Shown piece after piece: positions 52,614 to 61,453 of a DNA stretch of 64,000 bases (positions within the stretch are counted from its first letter, which is position 1; the number at the start of each line of letters is the position of its first letter). Source of the DNA: Neiella marina (lineage in GTDB: Bacteria > Pseudomonadota > Gammaproteobacteria > Enterobacterales > Neiellaceae); contig NZ_NGNS01000010.1 in assembly GCF_002165625.1 (NCBI RefSeq), forward strand, positions 79,988 through 143,987, given 5' to 3'. The position numbers were made by a program, and so were the translations under genes. The notes under the pieces were generated by a model. It did not search any database. It saw only the letters and a program-made list of their open reading frames with translations, and was not told the DNA's origin.

Positions 52614-54284
52614 TTATTTATTGCGGTAGAGACTTAATGGGTCAACGTGCTGTTGCCGTTGCTGCAGTTCATCACGCAGGTCCGACAGGGCAGAGTGCAA
52701 ATCAGTGTAGTGCTGCTGAAGTTGCAACTCGTCAGCCGAATACTTGCCATATTGGCTGGTAACAATCGCTCGATAAGCAGCCAGTGCTCGCTGTTGATGA
52801 GCTGTTGAAGCAACTTGAGACAATGAGCTGCAGTCACAAGTTGCTCTCAGCCAGGCGCCTAACGCGCGATTGAGTTGGCTGGCGTCATGTGAAGACAAGG
52901 CGTCAACCAGCGCCTGCCAATGATCACCGGTTGCCACATGTTCTTTAGCATTGGCTGGTTTGGTCACCGCAATCGGTTGGCGCCGACGAATGATCTGAAC
53001 GTGAGTGAACCAACCCACCAATGTTGCTAGCCACAGCCCGGCTAGGCCGAAGACGACAGGTGACGAAAAGCCTCCATCTTGAACCGCTGTCGGCTGTGCT
53101 GGGGCAGGTGCAAGGTCTTCCACTGGCGCGGCTTGGTTACCTGCGATAACGGTAATGGTTCGCTCGGGCAACACCGCTTCTGCCATTTGATGATAGCGGG
53201 TATCCCAATACTCCAAGCGAACTTCAGGAAGAACGTACTCACCGGGTTGGGTCGCGATAATTGCTGCAGCCTCGATTTGTTGGCTAATCACGCTATTACC
53301 TTGGTAGGTGGTCGATACTTCCGGTTTGTCGGGGTAAACATTGACCGAGGCCGGATAACTCACTTGCAGCGGCGGCAGTACGCTCTGATCAATGCCGGTC
53401 GCAGTCACCGTGATCGAGCGAGTGACCGGCTGGCCAACGGTTAATTGATTGTCGGCAGCATCAAAGGACTCTTCTAAGGTGATGTACTGAGCTGGAATAA
53501 AAGGTTGTTTGGCACCTTCTGGTACCGCCATGACTTCGAGAGTCAAGTCGTCGGCAACAACTTGCACTGGTTTGGTGGTGGCATTGTCAAAAAAGCTTCG
53601 CGGTTTGCCGGTAACGATCATGCCGCTGAACATCGGTGGCCTAATGGTGAATGTACCTGCTTGTTGCGGGGTCATTGCATACTTGCGGGTGATCACCCGA
53701 TAGCGACGGCCATTAATGATTTCTACTTTGTCCTGATCGTCACCCATTTGTTTAAAGCTGATGCCTTCACCCTCAGGGTCGGTAAGACTGCCGCGCTCAA
53801 GCTGCGCTGCGAGGTACAGCTTGGTGACCAATACGGCAGATTGATTGGGATAAAGTTGTGAGCCAACGACTTCATTGCGGAAGAAAATATCTCGAGGTTG
53901 GGCGGCATTGCCGACATCTTTTACCACCTCCAGCTCAATCGGAGCCGAGGATACGCCCTGAGTACTAAACGCAGGAATTGTGTAGTTGCCCGGAATTCGA
54001 CAAATCAGCAAAGTAGTCCAGGTTGTGGTTCGGCGGGTAGTGCCGTTGATGATTTGCGTTGAGCGACTGATGTTGGTTTGACCAACGACGAAGTCTTTGA
54101 GCAATACCGTGGTGTCGATAGCGTTGCGCTTTAGATCATCGTCAGCGGTGATTTCAAGAACAAAAGATTCATTGGTGAGCACTGGGTTCTTATCAACCAC
54201 CGCGGTGATTTGCGTGAGTGCAAATACCGGCCAAGCGGCCAATGCACTAACTAACGCAATAACCAATGCAATCAATTGCTTCAT
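52614..54284 (-). CDS. batD: BatD-family protein
   Basis: The 556-residue protein has a signal peptide (after VFA), a large periplasmic Ig-like region with the BatD pattern (NESFVLEITAD, then QLYPNQSAVLVTKLYLA) and one C-terminal membrane span (about 408-428) before a cytoplasmic tail. It is the last gene of the MoxR-Bat operon, 23 bases after the BatB/C gene. The Bat complex is linked to stress tolerance, with MoxR acting as an ATP-driven chaperone. Confidence 0.88.
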   Translation of the reverse strand: MKQLIALVIALVSALAAWPVFALTQITAVVDKNPVLTNESFVLEITADDDLKRNAIDTTVLLKDFVVGQTNISRSTQIINGTTRRTTTWTTLLICRIPGNYTIPAFSTQGVSSAPIELEVVKDVGNAAQPRDIFFRNEVVGSQLYPNQSAVLVTKLYLAAQLERGSLTDPEGEGISFKQMGDDQDKVEIINGRRYRVITRKYAMTPQQAGTFTIRPPMFSGMIVTGKPRSFFDNATTKPVQVVADDLTLEVMAVPEGAKQPFIPAQYITLEESFDAADNQLTVGQPVTRSITVTATGIDQSVLPPLQVSYPASVNVYPDKPEVSTTYQGNSVISQQIEAAAIIATQPGEYVLPEVRLEYWDTRYHQMAEAVLPERTITVIAGNQAAPVEDLAPAPAQPTAVQDGGFSSPVVFGLAGLWLATLVGWFTHVQIIRRRQPIAVTKPANAKEHVATGDHWQALVDALSSHDASQLNRALGAWLRATCDCSSLSQVASTAHQQRALAAYRAIVTSQYGKYSADELQLQQHYTDLHSALSDLRDELQQRQQHVDPLSLYRNK

Positions 54285-54307
54285 TGTTTCTCAAACCTCT
54301 GTGTTGG

Positions 54308-56284
54308 TTACCAAACTTCGTCTTCTGCCAGCAAGGTGCCATCCGCTTGCCGTTTTTGATATTCCAGTTGCATTTTGTTGCGCAGCAAAACAGATGGATC
54401 ATCCGGAAGGCGTTCTAGTTGCACTTCTCTGATCGGCTGTTGTTCATCGCTTGGTTCATCATCCGAGCCCGCTGCAACTTGTCCTGCCGGCGGTTGGTCA
54501 AGCTCTGCTGCCGGTTCTTGCTGCTCTGGCTGTGGTTGATTAGCTTGTGGCGATGACTCTGAGTTTTCTGGCTGTTGCTGTTGTGGTTCTGATTCTGGTT
54601 GGTTGGCCAAATCAGATTGCAACTCAGAATTAGCTTGTTCATCTTGCTGTTGTTGACTGTCATTGTCAGCAGATTGGTCTGACTGCTGTTCAGAGCTATC
54701 ACTGGGCTCGGAATCATCGCTATTTGATTGCTGCTGCTCGCCATTTTGCTCTGAATTATCGGATTGCGAGTCAGACTGCTGGTCATTTTGCTCGGAAGAC
54801 TGATCTTGAGATTGGTCTTGCGATTGCTGTTGATCTTGATCCTGCTGATCGGGCGAATCCGAGTCTTGTTGTGATTGGTCGGACTGATCCTGCTGCTGGT
54901 TTTGCTGATCCGGTTGTTGTTGCTGCTGATCTTTAAGTTGCTCAAGCAGCTCTTTATTGGCCTTAGCATCAGCAAAGTCAGGGCGTTGCTGTAGCGCTTG
55001 TTGGTAGGCGTCAATTGCTTCATCGAACTGACCAAGTTGCGCGAGGGCGTTACCGAGATTGTAGCTTCCATCGGCTGAATCGACCTGCTGAAATTGCTCA
55101 GCAGCGAGCTGATAATCACCGGCTCGATAGTGCGCCATACCTTTTCGCATTGGCTCGCTGAATAATCCTGCTGCCTGTTGATGTTGCCCTTGATCAAAAG
55201 CTTGTTGACCTTGCTGAGCTTTGGTTTGCCATAAGTCTTGCCAGCCAAACGCTGCACTTTGCTGAGACGGCAACAGCAAGCAAACAGCGATGACAACGAC
55301 CGCGCCACGGCGGAATAGCAACAACATCAAAGGGGCCAGCAGAATTGCCAAATAGGGGCCAGCATCAGCGCGCAGTTCGGCGGTAAGCTGTTGTTGCTGG
55401 TTAGTTGAAGATTTAGCCGCTGCTTTGGTTGTATTGACCAAGTAATCGATGTCACGGTTCGAGTCGGTCAAGGCAATAGCGACGCCGCCAAATGTTGACG
55501 CCAACGATTTGCTGATTGCTGGATCCGCTGTCGGGACTGAGATTTCACCGCGGTTGTTTTTCAGTAACTCGCCGTTAGGAAGTTGAATCGGAGCGCCCGC
55601 AGCGGTGCCAATTTGGAGGATATTGAGGCGGAAATCTCTACCTTGCAGGCTGTCGTTGATCGCATCAACTCGCTGCTCAGCAATGCCATCGGTAAACATA
55701 ATGATGTTGCCGCTGGTATGGCCTGCTTGATTGAGTAGTGCGACGGCTTGTTCAATCGCGCGATCAGGTCGCGAGCCGTAGGACGGCATGATATCGGGGC
55801 TCAACGAGTTGATCAGTGTGGTCAGCGTTCGGGCATCACTGGTCATTGGGCTGATGATAAATGCGTCACCGGCATAGGCGATAAGCCCTGTTTCGCCGCC
55901 ACCGCTACTGTGACTGGCATTAATAAAATCGATCGCTTTATAGCGTAATCGAGCCAAACGGTTGGGTTTGACATCCGTCGCCCATACCGACAGCGACATA
56001 TCCAATACCAGCACCCTAGCTTGCTCTGAGCTGACCAGAGGTGTGCTCTGGCGACTAAAGCTTGGCCCTGCGCCAGCGATAATCGCAATTAATAATGCTG
56101 TCAGCACAATGGGCATCGGACCTTTACTTGCTTTCGGTTGCTCGATCATGTGCTGGCGTAAATGGCTAGCGACCAACTGTTGCACTTTGCCGCTCTGTTG
56201 GCGCCGGGGAATTGATAACAATGACAGCAACAACCAAGGTATTAAGCACCAAAGCCAGTCGGGTCTAATCCAAGCGAAGTCCAT
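54308..56284 (-). CDS. BatB/BatC fusion: VWA domain, TPR and Gln/Ser/Asp-rich tail
   Basis: The 658-residue protein combines, in order, two N-terminal membrane spans, a VWA domain (about 88-290) with a complete MIDAS motif DMSLS (residues 95-99), two more spans (about 310-340), TPR repeats (about 385-450, YNLGNALAQLGQFDEAIDAYQQAL) and a Gln/Ser/Asp/Asn-rich low-complexity region (about 452-598). It is the BatB VWA part joined to the BatC TPR part. ATG 56284 overlaps the BatA stop as TAATG; GTG at 56290 is another possible start. The low-complexity tail is an unusual enlargement. Confidence 0.88.
   Translation of the reverse strand: MDFAWIRPDWLWCLIPWLLLSLLSIPRRQQSGKVQQLVASHLRQHMIEQPKASKGPMPIVLTALLIAIIAGAGPSFSRQSTPLVSSEQARVLVLDMSLSVWATDVKPNRLARLRYKAIDFINASHSSGGGETGLIAYAGDAFIISPMTSDARTLTTLINSLSPDIMPSYGSRPDRAIEQAVALLNQAGHTSGNIIMFTDGIAEQRVDAINDSLQGRDFRLNILQIGTAAGAPIQLPNGELLKNNRGEISVPTADPAISKSLASTFGGVAIALTDSNRDIDYLVNTTKAAAKSSTNQQQQLTAELRADAGPYLAILLAPLMLLLFRRGAVVVIAVCLLLPSQQSAAFGWQDLWQTKAQQGQQAFDQGQHQQAAGLFSEPMRKGMAHYRAGDYQLAAEQFQQVDSADGSYNLGNALAQLGQFDEAIDAYQQALQQRPDFADAKANKELLEQLKDQQQQQPDQQNQQQDQSDQSQQDSDSPDQQDQDQQQSQDQSQDQSSEQNDQQSDSQSDNSEQNGEQQQSNSDDSEPSDSSEQQSDQSADNDSQQQQDEQANSELQSDLANQPESEPQQQQPENSESSPQANQPQPEQQEPAAELDQPPAGQVAAGSDDEPSDEQQPIREVQLERLPDDPSVLLRNKMQLEYQKRQADGTLLAEDEVW
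54490..54931. repeat. Low-complexity Gln/Ser/Asp/Asn-coding tract
   Basis: About 440 bases inside the BatB/C gene are made of irregular CAG/CAA/TCN/GAY codon runs. There is no exact tandem unit, but it is strongly biased and likely variable in length between strains. Confidence 0.75.
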
Positions 56285-57303
56285 TACCACGTCTCCCGCT
56301 CAGCATGATTTGATGATTTGGCAAATAGTCGACTGGTGGCCAGCTGGATCCAACCCATCAATAACAGCGCCAGTAGCAAAGCCCCCCCAAGAGGGTAGAA
56401 AAATACATCAATCACCGGACGATAGAAGGTTTCATCGCTTGCCATTGGCTCCAGTGCATCAATGGTCTGGTAAATTTGCTCCAGGCTTTGCGCATCAGTA
56501 GCTCTGAAGTATTGGCCGCCGGTTGCTTGAGCAATGGATTTCAACGCCTCTTCGTTCAAATCTGCTGATGGGTTGACATGGCGAGTGCCCAGTAATGAGC
56601 GACGTGTCATGACCTCGGCACCAACGCCAACGGTATAAATCGTGACATTGTGCTTCTGGGCTAACTTCACCGCCTCCTCAGGGGCGAGCGAGCCGGATGT
56701 ATTATCGCCGTCGGTCAGTAATACCAGTACTCTGTGTTCAGATTGTTGATTGAGGATCTGTTTAATCGACACGCCGATAGCATCACCAATGGCGGTTTGG
56801 CGCCCAACCAAGCCAAGAACTGCTTCATCAAGGAATGTCGCCACCGTAAAACGGTCAAACGTCAGCGGAGCTTGCAAGTATGCTGTGTCGGCAAACAGCA
56901 CCAAACCGATTCGATCGCCCTGACGCCGTTCGATAAAGTCTTTCAGCACATGTTTGACGATGACTAGACGATCGACCATTTGGCCGTTGAGTTGCATGTC
57001 TTGCTGCGCCATCGAACCTGACAGATCGACTGCCACCATCAGATCTCTACCTTCCAATGGTCGCCCAACCGGTTCTCCTTGCCATTGCGGCCGCGCAAGC
57101 GCAGCGAGCAACAATAGCCAAATCAACGATAGCACTAAGTGAGGCAAGCGCGTTTGCTGTTGCCCAGTGCCACCATCAACCAGCGGCATGGCGCTCGGCA
57201 TCAGCAGTTTAATTGTTTGCCGAGGCTGCTCGGAGCGAAAGCGGCGGTATAGCCAGGGCAGAGGCAATAGCAATAGCAGCCAAGGCCAGATAAAGGTGAT
57301 CAT
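56284..57303 (-). CDS. batA: BatA-family VWA membrane protein
   Basis: The 339-residue protein has N-terminal membrane spans (about 4-15 and 55-70), a VWA domain with MIDAS motif DLSGS (about 92-96) and LLTDGDNTSG further on, and a C-terminal span (about 303-322). It overlaps its neighbours by ATGA upstream and TAATG downstream. The VWA domain probably binds partners of the MoxR ATPase. Confidence 0.9.
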   Translation of the reverse strand: MITFIWPWLLLLLPLPWLYRRFRSEQPRQTIKLLMPSAMPLVDGGTGQQQTRLPHLVLSLIWLLLLAALARPQWQGEPVGRPLEGRDLMVAVDLSGSMAQQDMQLNGQMVDRLVIVKHVLKDFIERRQGDRIGLVLFADTAYLQAPLTFDRFTVATFLDEAVLGLVGRQTAIGDAIGVSIKQILNQQSEHRVLVLLTDGDNTSGSLAPEEAVKLAQKHNVTIYTVGVGAEVMTRRSLLGTRHVNPSADLNEEALKSIAQATGGQYFRATDAQSLEQIYQTIDALEPMASDETFYRPVIDVFFYPLGGALLLALLLMGWIQLATSRLFAKSSNHAERETW

Positions 57304-57875
57304 GCCGCACCTCCGGCTCTGTCTGGCTGCGACGACGCTTGGTTAGTAGTTGCCTGTGCTGTGCTTGCGGCCAATCGCCAACTCGTCGTTAACCACTGCT
57401 GACAACCTATCAGTAGTTGTTCTTGCTGTACTGGGTTTAACGAGCCGCCGCTGTACAGGTGGTGCTGCAACAATTGACACATTTGATCGACTTGAGGTCG
57501 CTGTTTCTCGGTGCTCGATGCCTGCAACCACTGATACCAAGGATAACCACTGAGTTTGGCCAACTGTTCGGCTTCACCATAGTGGCAAGCGACGACTTTG
57601 AGCAATTCATTGACTTGGCTGGCAGTCACATCCGCTGGTGCCTGTTGCCATTGTTGAATGCGACTTAAGGCTTGGTTGGCAAACTGTTTTGCTCGCTGAC
57701 GCAACCATAGTTTGCGACCGAACCATACACTGAGTAATAACAATAACCCAATCAGCAACCACCAGCCGGGAGCCAATGGCCACCATGACACCGGTGCGGC
57801 GATGACAATATCTTTCAGTGGCAACTGCATGGTTGGCGCAGCTTGATTGGCCATTAGCAGATTCATTGGGGTCAT
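57300..57875 (-). CDS. DUF4381 membrane protein of the Bat operon
   Basis: The 191-residue protein has one membrane span (about 35-50), preceded by MQLPLKDIVIAAPVSWWPLAPGWW, shown here only to mark the position of the family's conserved WWPLAPGWW segment, and a cytoplasmic helical tail. DUF4381 genes always sit between DUF58 and BatA genes. Both ends overlap neighbours by ATGA. Confidence 0.85.
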   Translation of the reverse strand: MTPMNLLMANQAAPTMQLPLKDIVIAAPVSWWPLAPGWWLLIGLLLLLSVWFGRKLWLRQRAKQFANQALSRIQQWQQAPADVTASQVNELLKVVACHYGEAEQLAKLSGYPWYQWLQASSTEKQRPQVDQMCQLLQHHLYSGGSLNPVQQEQLLIGCQQWLTTSWRLAASTAQATTNQASSQPDRAGGAA

Positions 57876-58855
57876 TCGTTCACCCCATCATTTGGTTGTT
57901 GTCCTTGGTGTTGGAGTTGCTGCTCAAGATTGCTGGCGGCACTAATCAGGTATTGGTGACGAGTGAGTTGTGCAAGTACATGTTGACGCTGAGCCAACCC
58001 TTGTTGGATGTACTGTCGGTAAGCTCGTTGGGTGATGCTGCTGGATAACGTTAAGTTACCTGATCTGAGGCCATCAGTGACGGCCAAGTCTTGCTGACAG
58101 ACATCGGCAAGGTTTTGCTCCAACGGATCAACCACCTGAAAGGTCATCACCTGATTGTGTCTTTTCAGCAGAGATAATGCCTGACGAGAATCGTCATTGA
58201 GCTGCTGAAAGTCGCTGATCACTGCGATCAGGGCTCCGGTGTGGGCGTGACGACGTAAATGTTCAGCAGCTTGTGCCAGTGTTGGTGATTGTGCGGCCTG
58301 TTGCTGATGCGCTAGATGCTGTTGCTGGCACTCACAAATACGCTCAAGTACCGCAGTTAAACCCTGACGCCTTGGCCGAGCGGGTACTTCGGTTAATCCC
58401 GACGGCGTCATAGCGACTAAACCAATGCGATCGCCACCATTAAATGCCGACCACGCCAAAGCAGCTGCCAAATAACAAGCCTGAGTTGACTTTAGATACA
58501 GGGTCGAGCCGAAGTCCATGCTGGCAGATAAGTCCAACAGCACAAATATCGGCCGCTCTCTTTCTTCGTCGTAAAGCTTTGTATGGGTTTTGCCAGTTCG
58601 TGCTGTAATACGCCAGTCGATTGCCCGGATATCATCGCCCTGTTGATAGGCTCGCACTTCGCTAAACTCCATTCCGCGGCCTTTCATCCGAGACAAGTAC
58701 TGACCATGACGGCGTCCGACATTTCGCGGATCAGGACGAAGTGCCAACAAGCGACCAAGGTTCTGACAGACAAGCAAATCATCCATGGTGACGTGGATGC
58801 CGTCACCCATGGCTGGCTGTTGTTGTTCCGGTTCTGACTTGCGCCACCAGTTCAT
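57872..58855 (-). CDS. DUF58 domain protein of the Bat operon
   Basis: The 327-residue protein has the DUF58 core GMEFSEVRAYQQGDDIRAID (residues about 56-75) and a VWA-like part with LLDLSASMDFGS, a metal-binding DxSxS motif. Such proteins work with MoxR AAA+ ATPases. It overlaps the MoxR stop by TAATG and the DUF4381 start by ATGA. Confidence 0.9.
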   Translation of the reverse strand: MNWWRKSEPEQQQPAMGDGIHVTMDDLLVCQNLGRLLALRPDPRNVGRRHGQYLSRMKGRGMEFSEVRAYQQGDDIRAIDWRITARTGKTHTKLYDEERERPIFVLLDLSASMDFGSTLYLKSTQACYLAAALAWSAFNGGDRIGLVAMTPSGLTEVPARPRRQGLTAVLERICECQQQHLAHQQQAAQSPTLAQAAEHLRRHAHTGALIAVISDFQQLNDDSRQALSLLKRHNQVMTFQVVDPLEQNLADVCQQDLAVTDGLRSGNLTLSSSITQRAYRQYIQQGLAQRQHVLAQLTRHQYLISAASNLEQQLQHQGQQPNDGVNE

Positions 58856-59808
58856 TACGGAGCAGGCACCAATTGCAGTAACTGTTGGACGATAGCATCG
58901 GCGCTAACGCCACTGGCTTCTGCTTGATAACTTAACAATAAGCGGTGACGCATCACGTTTGGAAATACCGCTTGGACATTGTCCGGGGCGACAAAGTCAT
59001 TGCCTTGCAACCAAGCATGGGCGCGCGCGCAACGTTCCAAAGCAATCGACGCTCGTGGCGAGACACCGTAAGACAACCATTGCGCCAATTCTTTGCTGTA
59101 TCGCGCTGGCTGTCTGGTGGCAATAATCAATTCCACCAAGTAACGTTCGACCGACTCAGCCATATGCAGTGCCAAGGTTTCTTGCCGCGCGGCAAATAGT
59201 ACTTGGGTCGACATTGGCGTGACGGTTTCGCCTTGCTGAGCTTGCGCTTCACGGCGATTCAAACGGAGAATTTGCTGCTCAACGTCAGCATCGGGGTAAT
59301 CGAGACTGAGATGCATCAAAAATCGGTCAAGCTGCGCTTCGGGCAGCGGATAGGTGCCTTCTTGTTCAATCGGGTTTTGTGTCGCCATTACCATGAACAA
59401 ATCGGGAAGCGGGTAAGTTTTACCGCCGACAGTGATTTGCTGCTCGGCCATGGCCTCCAATAATGCTGACTGCACTTTGGCTGGTGCCCGGTTTATTTCA
59501 TCGGCCAGAATCAACGGATGAAACAATGGGCCCGGCTGGAATTGGAAACTACCGTCTTCTGGTCGGTAGATGTCTGAGCCGGTCAAATCCGCAGGCAGTA
59601 GATCCGGAGTGAACTGGATGCGCTGGAAATCACCCTCAATGCCGTCTGACAGCGCTTTGACCGCTCGAGTTTTTGCCAGACCTGGAGGGCCCTCGACCAG
59701 AATGTGTCCTTCTGCCAGTAGGGCAACCAACATATTCTCTACCAATTCTGGTTGGCCAATGATCTGCGTGCTCATGTAGCGCGCTAGTGCGTCAAATGCT
59801 TGTTTCAT
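58855..59808 (-). CDS. MoxR-family AAA+ ATPase
   Basis: The 317-residue ATPase has Walker A GPPGLAKT (40-47), Walker B with LADEINRAPAKVQSALLEAM (about 96-115), sensor 1 MATQNPIEQEGTYPLPEAQ and the arginine finger region LDRFLMHL. It is the first gene of the six-gene unit and probably acts as a chaperone for proteins bound by the VWA partners. Its upstream region is shared with fadI. Confidence 0.92.
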   Translation of the reverse strand: MKQAFDALARYMSTQIIGQPELVENMLVALLAEGHILVEGPPGLAKTRAVKALSDGIEGDFQRIQFTPDLLPADLTGSDIYRPEDGSFQFQPGPLFHPLILADEINRAPAKVQSALLEAMAEQQITVGGKTYPLPDLFMVMATQNPIEQEGTYPLPEAQLDRFLMHLSLDYPDADVEQQILRLNRREAQAQQGETVTPMSTQVLFAARQETLALHMAESVERYLVELIIATRQPARYSKELAQWLSYGVSPRASIALERCARAHAWLQGNDFVAPDNVQAVFPNVMRHRLLLSYQAEASGVSADAIVQQLLQLVPAP

Positions 59809-60145
59809 GGATTCGAGATCGAGATTCAGTGTGATGACTTTGGGCGGTATTTTTACCGTGTCTGAAACTATTCGTCCAGTGTTTGGCCCTGATGAAAGTG
59901 AAACAGCTTATGAACTTGTTTGCTTGCTGCCGCAAGGCGGTTACTTTCCTCAGCAAGTAAGCTCGCCGTGACAGAGCTATCTGGTTTGTCGTTTAGAGCA
60001 ACTTTTTCGGCAAGGATCACCGTTTTCTCTGCAAAATCAAAACAAGTGTTTAAAATCAAAAATAACCTGATACACTCCAAAGTCAACAGGTCTGACCTCT
60101 TGCGCAAGCAAGGCAATATAACGAATAACGACACAGGAGCATTAC
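59809..60145. other. Divergent intergenic region between moxR and fadI
   Basis: The 337 bases hold a possible PsrA-type site (60040-60051) and a possible -10 TACACT (60071-60076) ahead of fadI. No gene was supported; a minus-strand frame in this stretch lacks family features. Confidence 0.65.
60040..60051. promoter_or_regulatory. Possible PsrA-type operator at the fadI promoter
   Basis: AAACAAGTGTTT holds the inverted repeat AAACA/TGTTT, or AAAC-N4-GTTT, resembling the PsrA (TetR-type fatty-acid repressor) pattern. It overlaps the expected -35 position of fadI. No PsrA gene is in the window. Confidence 0.45.
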
Positions 60146-61453
60146 ATGTCCAACTCTGTGCTGACGACCCGCAGCGGCGACCGCATCGCTGTAGTTGCTG
60201 GGCTAAGGACGCCATTTGCCAAACAAGCCACTGCTTTCCATAAGATACCGGCGGTTGAACTCGGGCAAACCGTGGTTCAAGAATTGGTAACGCGGTTGGA
60301 ATTGAGTCCTAAAGAAGTTGAGTTGCTTGTGTTTGGACAAGTGGTTCAAATGCCAGAGGCGCCAAATATCGCTCGCGAAATCGTATTGGCCACTGGTATG
60401 GATGTTAAAACCGACGCATATAGCGTGTCGCGCGCTTGTGCCACTAGCTTCCAAGCTGTCGCCAATGTTGCCGAAAGCATTATCGCGGGCCACACCTCTG
60501 TTGGGATTGCTGGTGGTGCCGACTCATCTTCCGTGTTGCCGATTGGCGTATCGAAAACCTTAGCGACAGCTTTGGTGGAATTAAACAAGGCGCGCACGTT
60601 TAATCAGCGCTGGCGCATTCTGAAAAAACTGCGGCTCAAGCATTTATTGCCTGTTCCCCCTGCCGTCGCTGAATATTCAACTGGCTTGAGCATGGGCGAT
60701 ACCGCAGAGCAAATGGCCAAGAGTCATCAAATCAGTCGCGCCGATCAAGATGCTCTAGCCCATCGCTCTCATTCTTTGGCTGCCAAAGCGTGGCAGGAAG
60801 GCCTAATGGCAGAGCAAGTGATGACGGTTCACACCCCACAAAACAAGAGCTTTATTGAGCAAGACAATGTCTTCAGAGCCGAATCAAATCTCGAATCCTA
60901 CGCCAAACTAAGACCAGCATTTGACCGTCGCCACGGCAGTGTGACAGCGGCCAATAGCACGCCGTTGACCGATGGCGCAGCCGCTGTGGTGTTGATGTCA
61001 GAATCCAAAGCCAAAGCTCTGGGTTATGAACCACTCGGCTACATCCGCTCATATGGCTTTAGTGCCATTGACGTCTGGCAAGACATGTTGATGGGGCCGA
61101 GCTACGCCACCCCCATTGCGCTCGACCGAGCCGGGGTATCGCTCGCAGATTTAACCCTTATTGATATGCATGAGGCGTTCGCGGCTCAAACCCTAGCCAA
61201 TGTCAAAATGTTTGGCTCAAAACAGTTTGCTGAACAGAAGTTAGGACGCAATAAGGCGATTGGTGACATCGACATGGATAAATTCAATGTCAATGGCGGT
61301 TCGATTGCTTATGGTCACCCGTTTGCCGCAACCGGTGCTCGCATGATCACGCAGACCCTCCATGAATTAAAACGGCGAGGTGGCGGTTTGGCGTTAACCA
61401 CGGCGTGTGCCGCAGGTGGTTTGGGTGCAGCAATGGTGTTGGAGGCAGAATAA
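60146..61453 (+). CDS. fadI: Acetyl-CoA C-acyltransferase FadI
   Basis: The 435-residue thiolase does the last step of fatty-acid beta-oxidation. The nucleophile Cys98 is in [10 protein letters not shown], with [17 protein letters not shown] and the second active Cys in TACAAGGLG. Its length matches E. coli FadI (436). The stop overlaps the fadJ start as TAATG. Confidence 0.95.
   Translation: MSNSVLTTRSGDRIAVVAGLRTPFAKQATAFHKIPAVELGQTVVQELVTRLELSPKEVELLVFGQVVQMPEAPNIAREIVLATGMDVKTDAYSVSRACATSFQAVANVAESIIAGHTSVGIAGGADSSSVLPIGVSKTLATALVELNKARTFNQRWRILKKLRLKHLLPVPPAVAEYSTGLSMGDTAEQMAKSHQISRADQDALAHRSHSLAAKAWQEGLMAEQVMTVHTPQNKSFIEQDNVFRAESNLESYAKLRPAFDRRHGSVTAANSTPLTDGAAAVVLMSESKAKALGYEPLGYIRSYGFSAIDVWQDMLMGPSYATPIALDRAGVSLADLTLIDMHEAFAAQTLANVKMFGSKQFAEQKLGRNKAIGDIDMDKFNVNGGSIAYGHPFAATGARMITQTLHELKRRGGGLALTTACAAGGLGAAMVLEAE

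Noticed and set aside
54490..54931. Possible CRISPR or exact tandem repeat
   Set aside because: There is no fixed-length repeat with unique spacers; the signal is biased coding sequence.
54415..55308. 297-codon minus-strand frame inside the BatB/C gene
   Set aside because: It is an out-of-frame reading of the Gln/Ser-rich tract, dominated by Asn, Ser and Lys with no domain.
59868..60215. 115-codon minus-strand frame between moxR and fadI
   Set aside because: It runs into the fadI coding sequence on the other strand and shows no family features.
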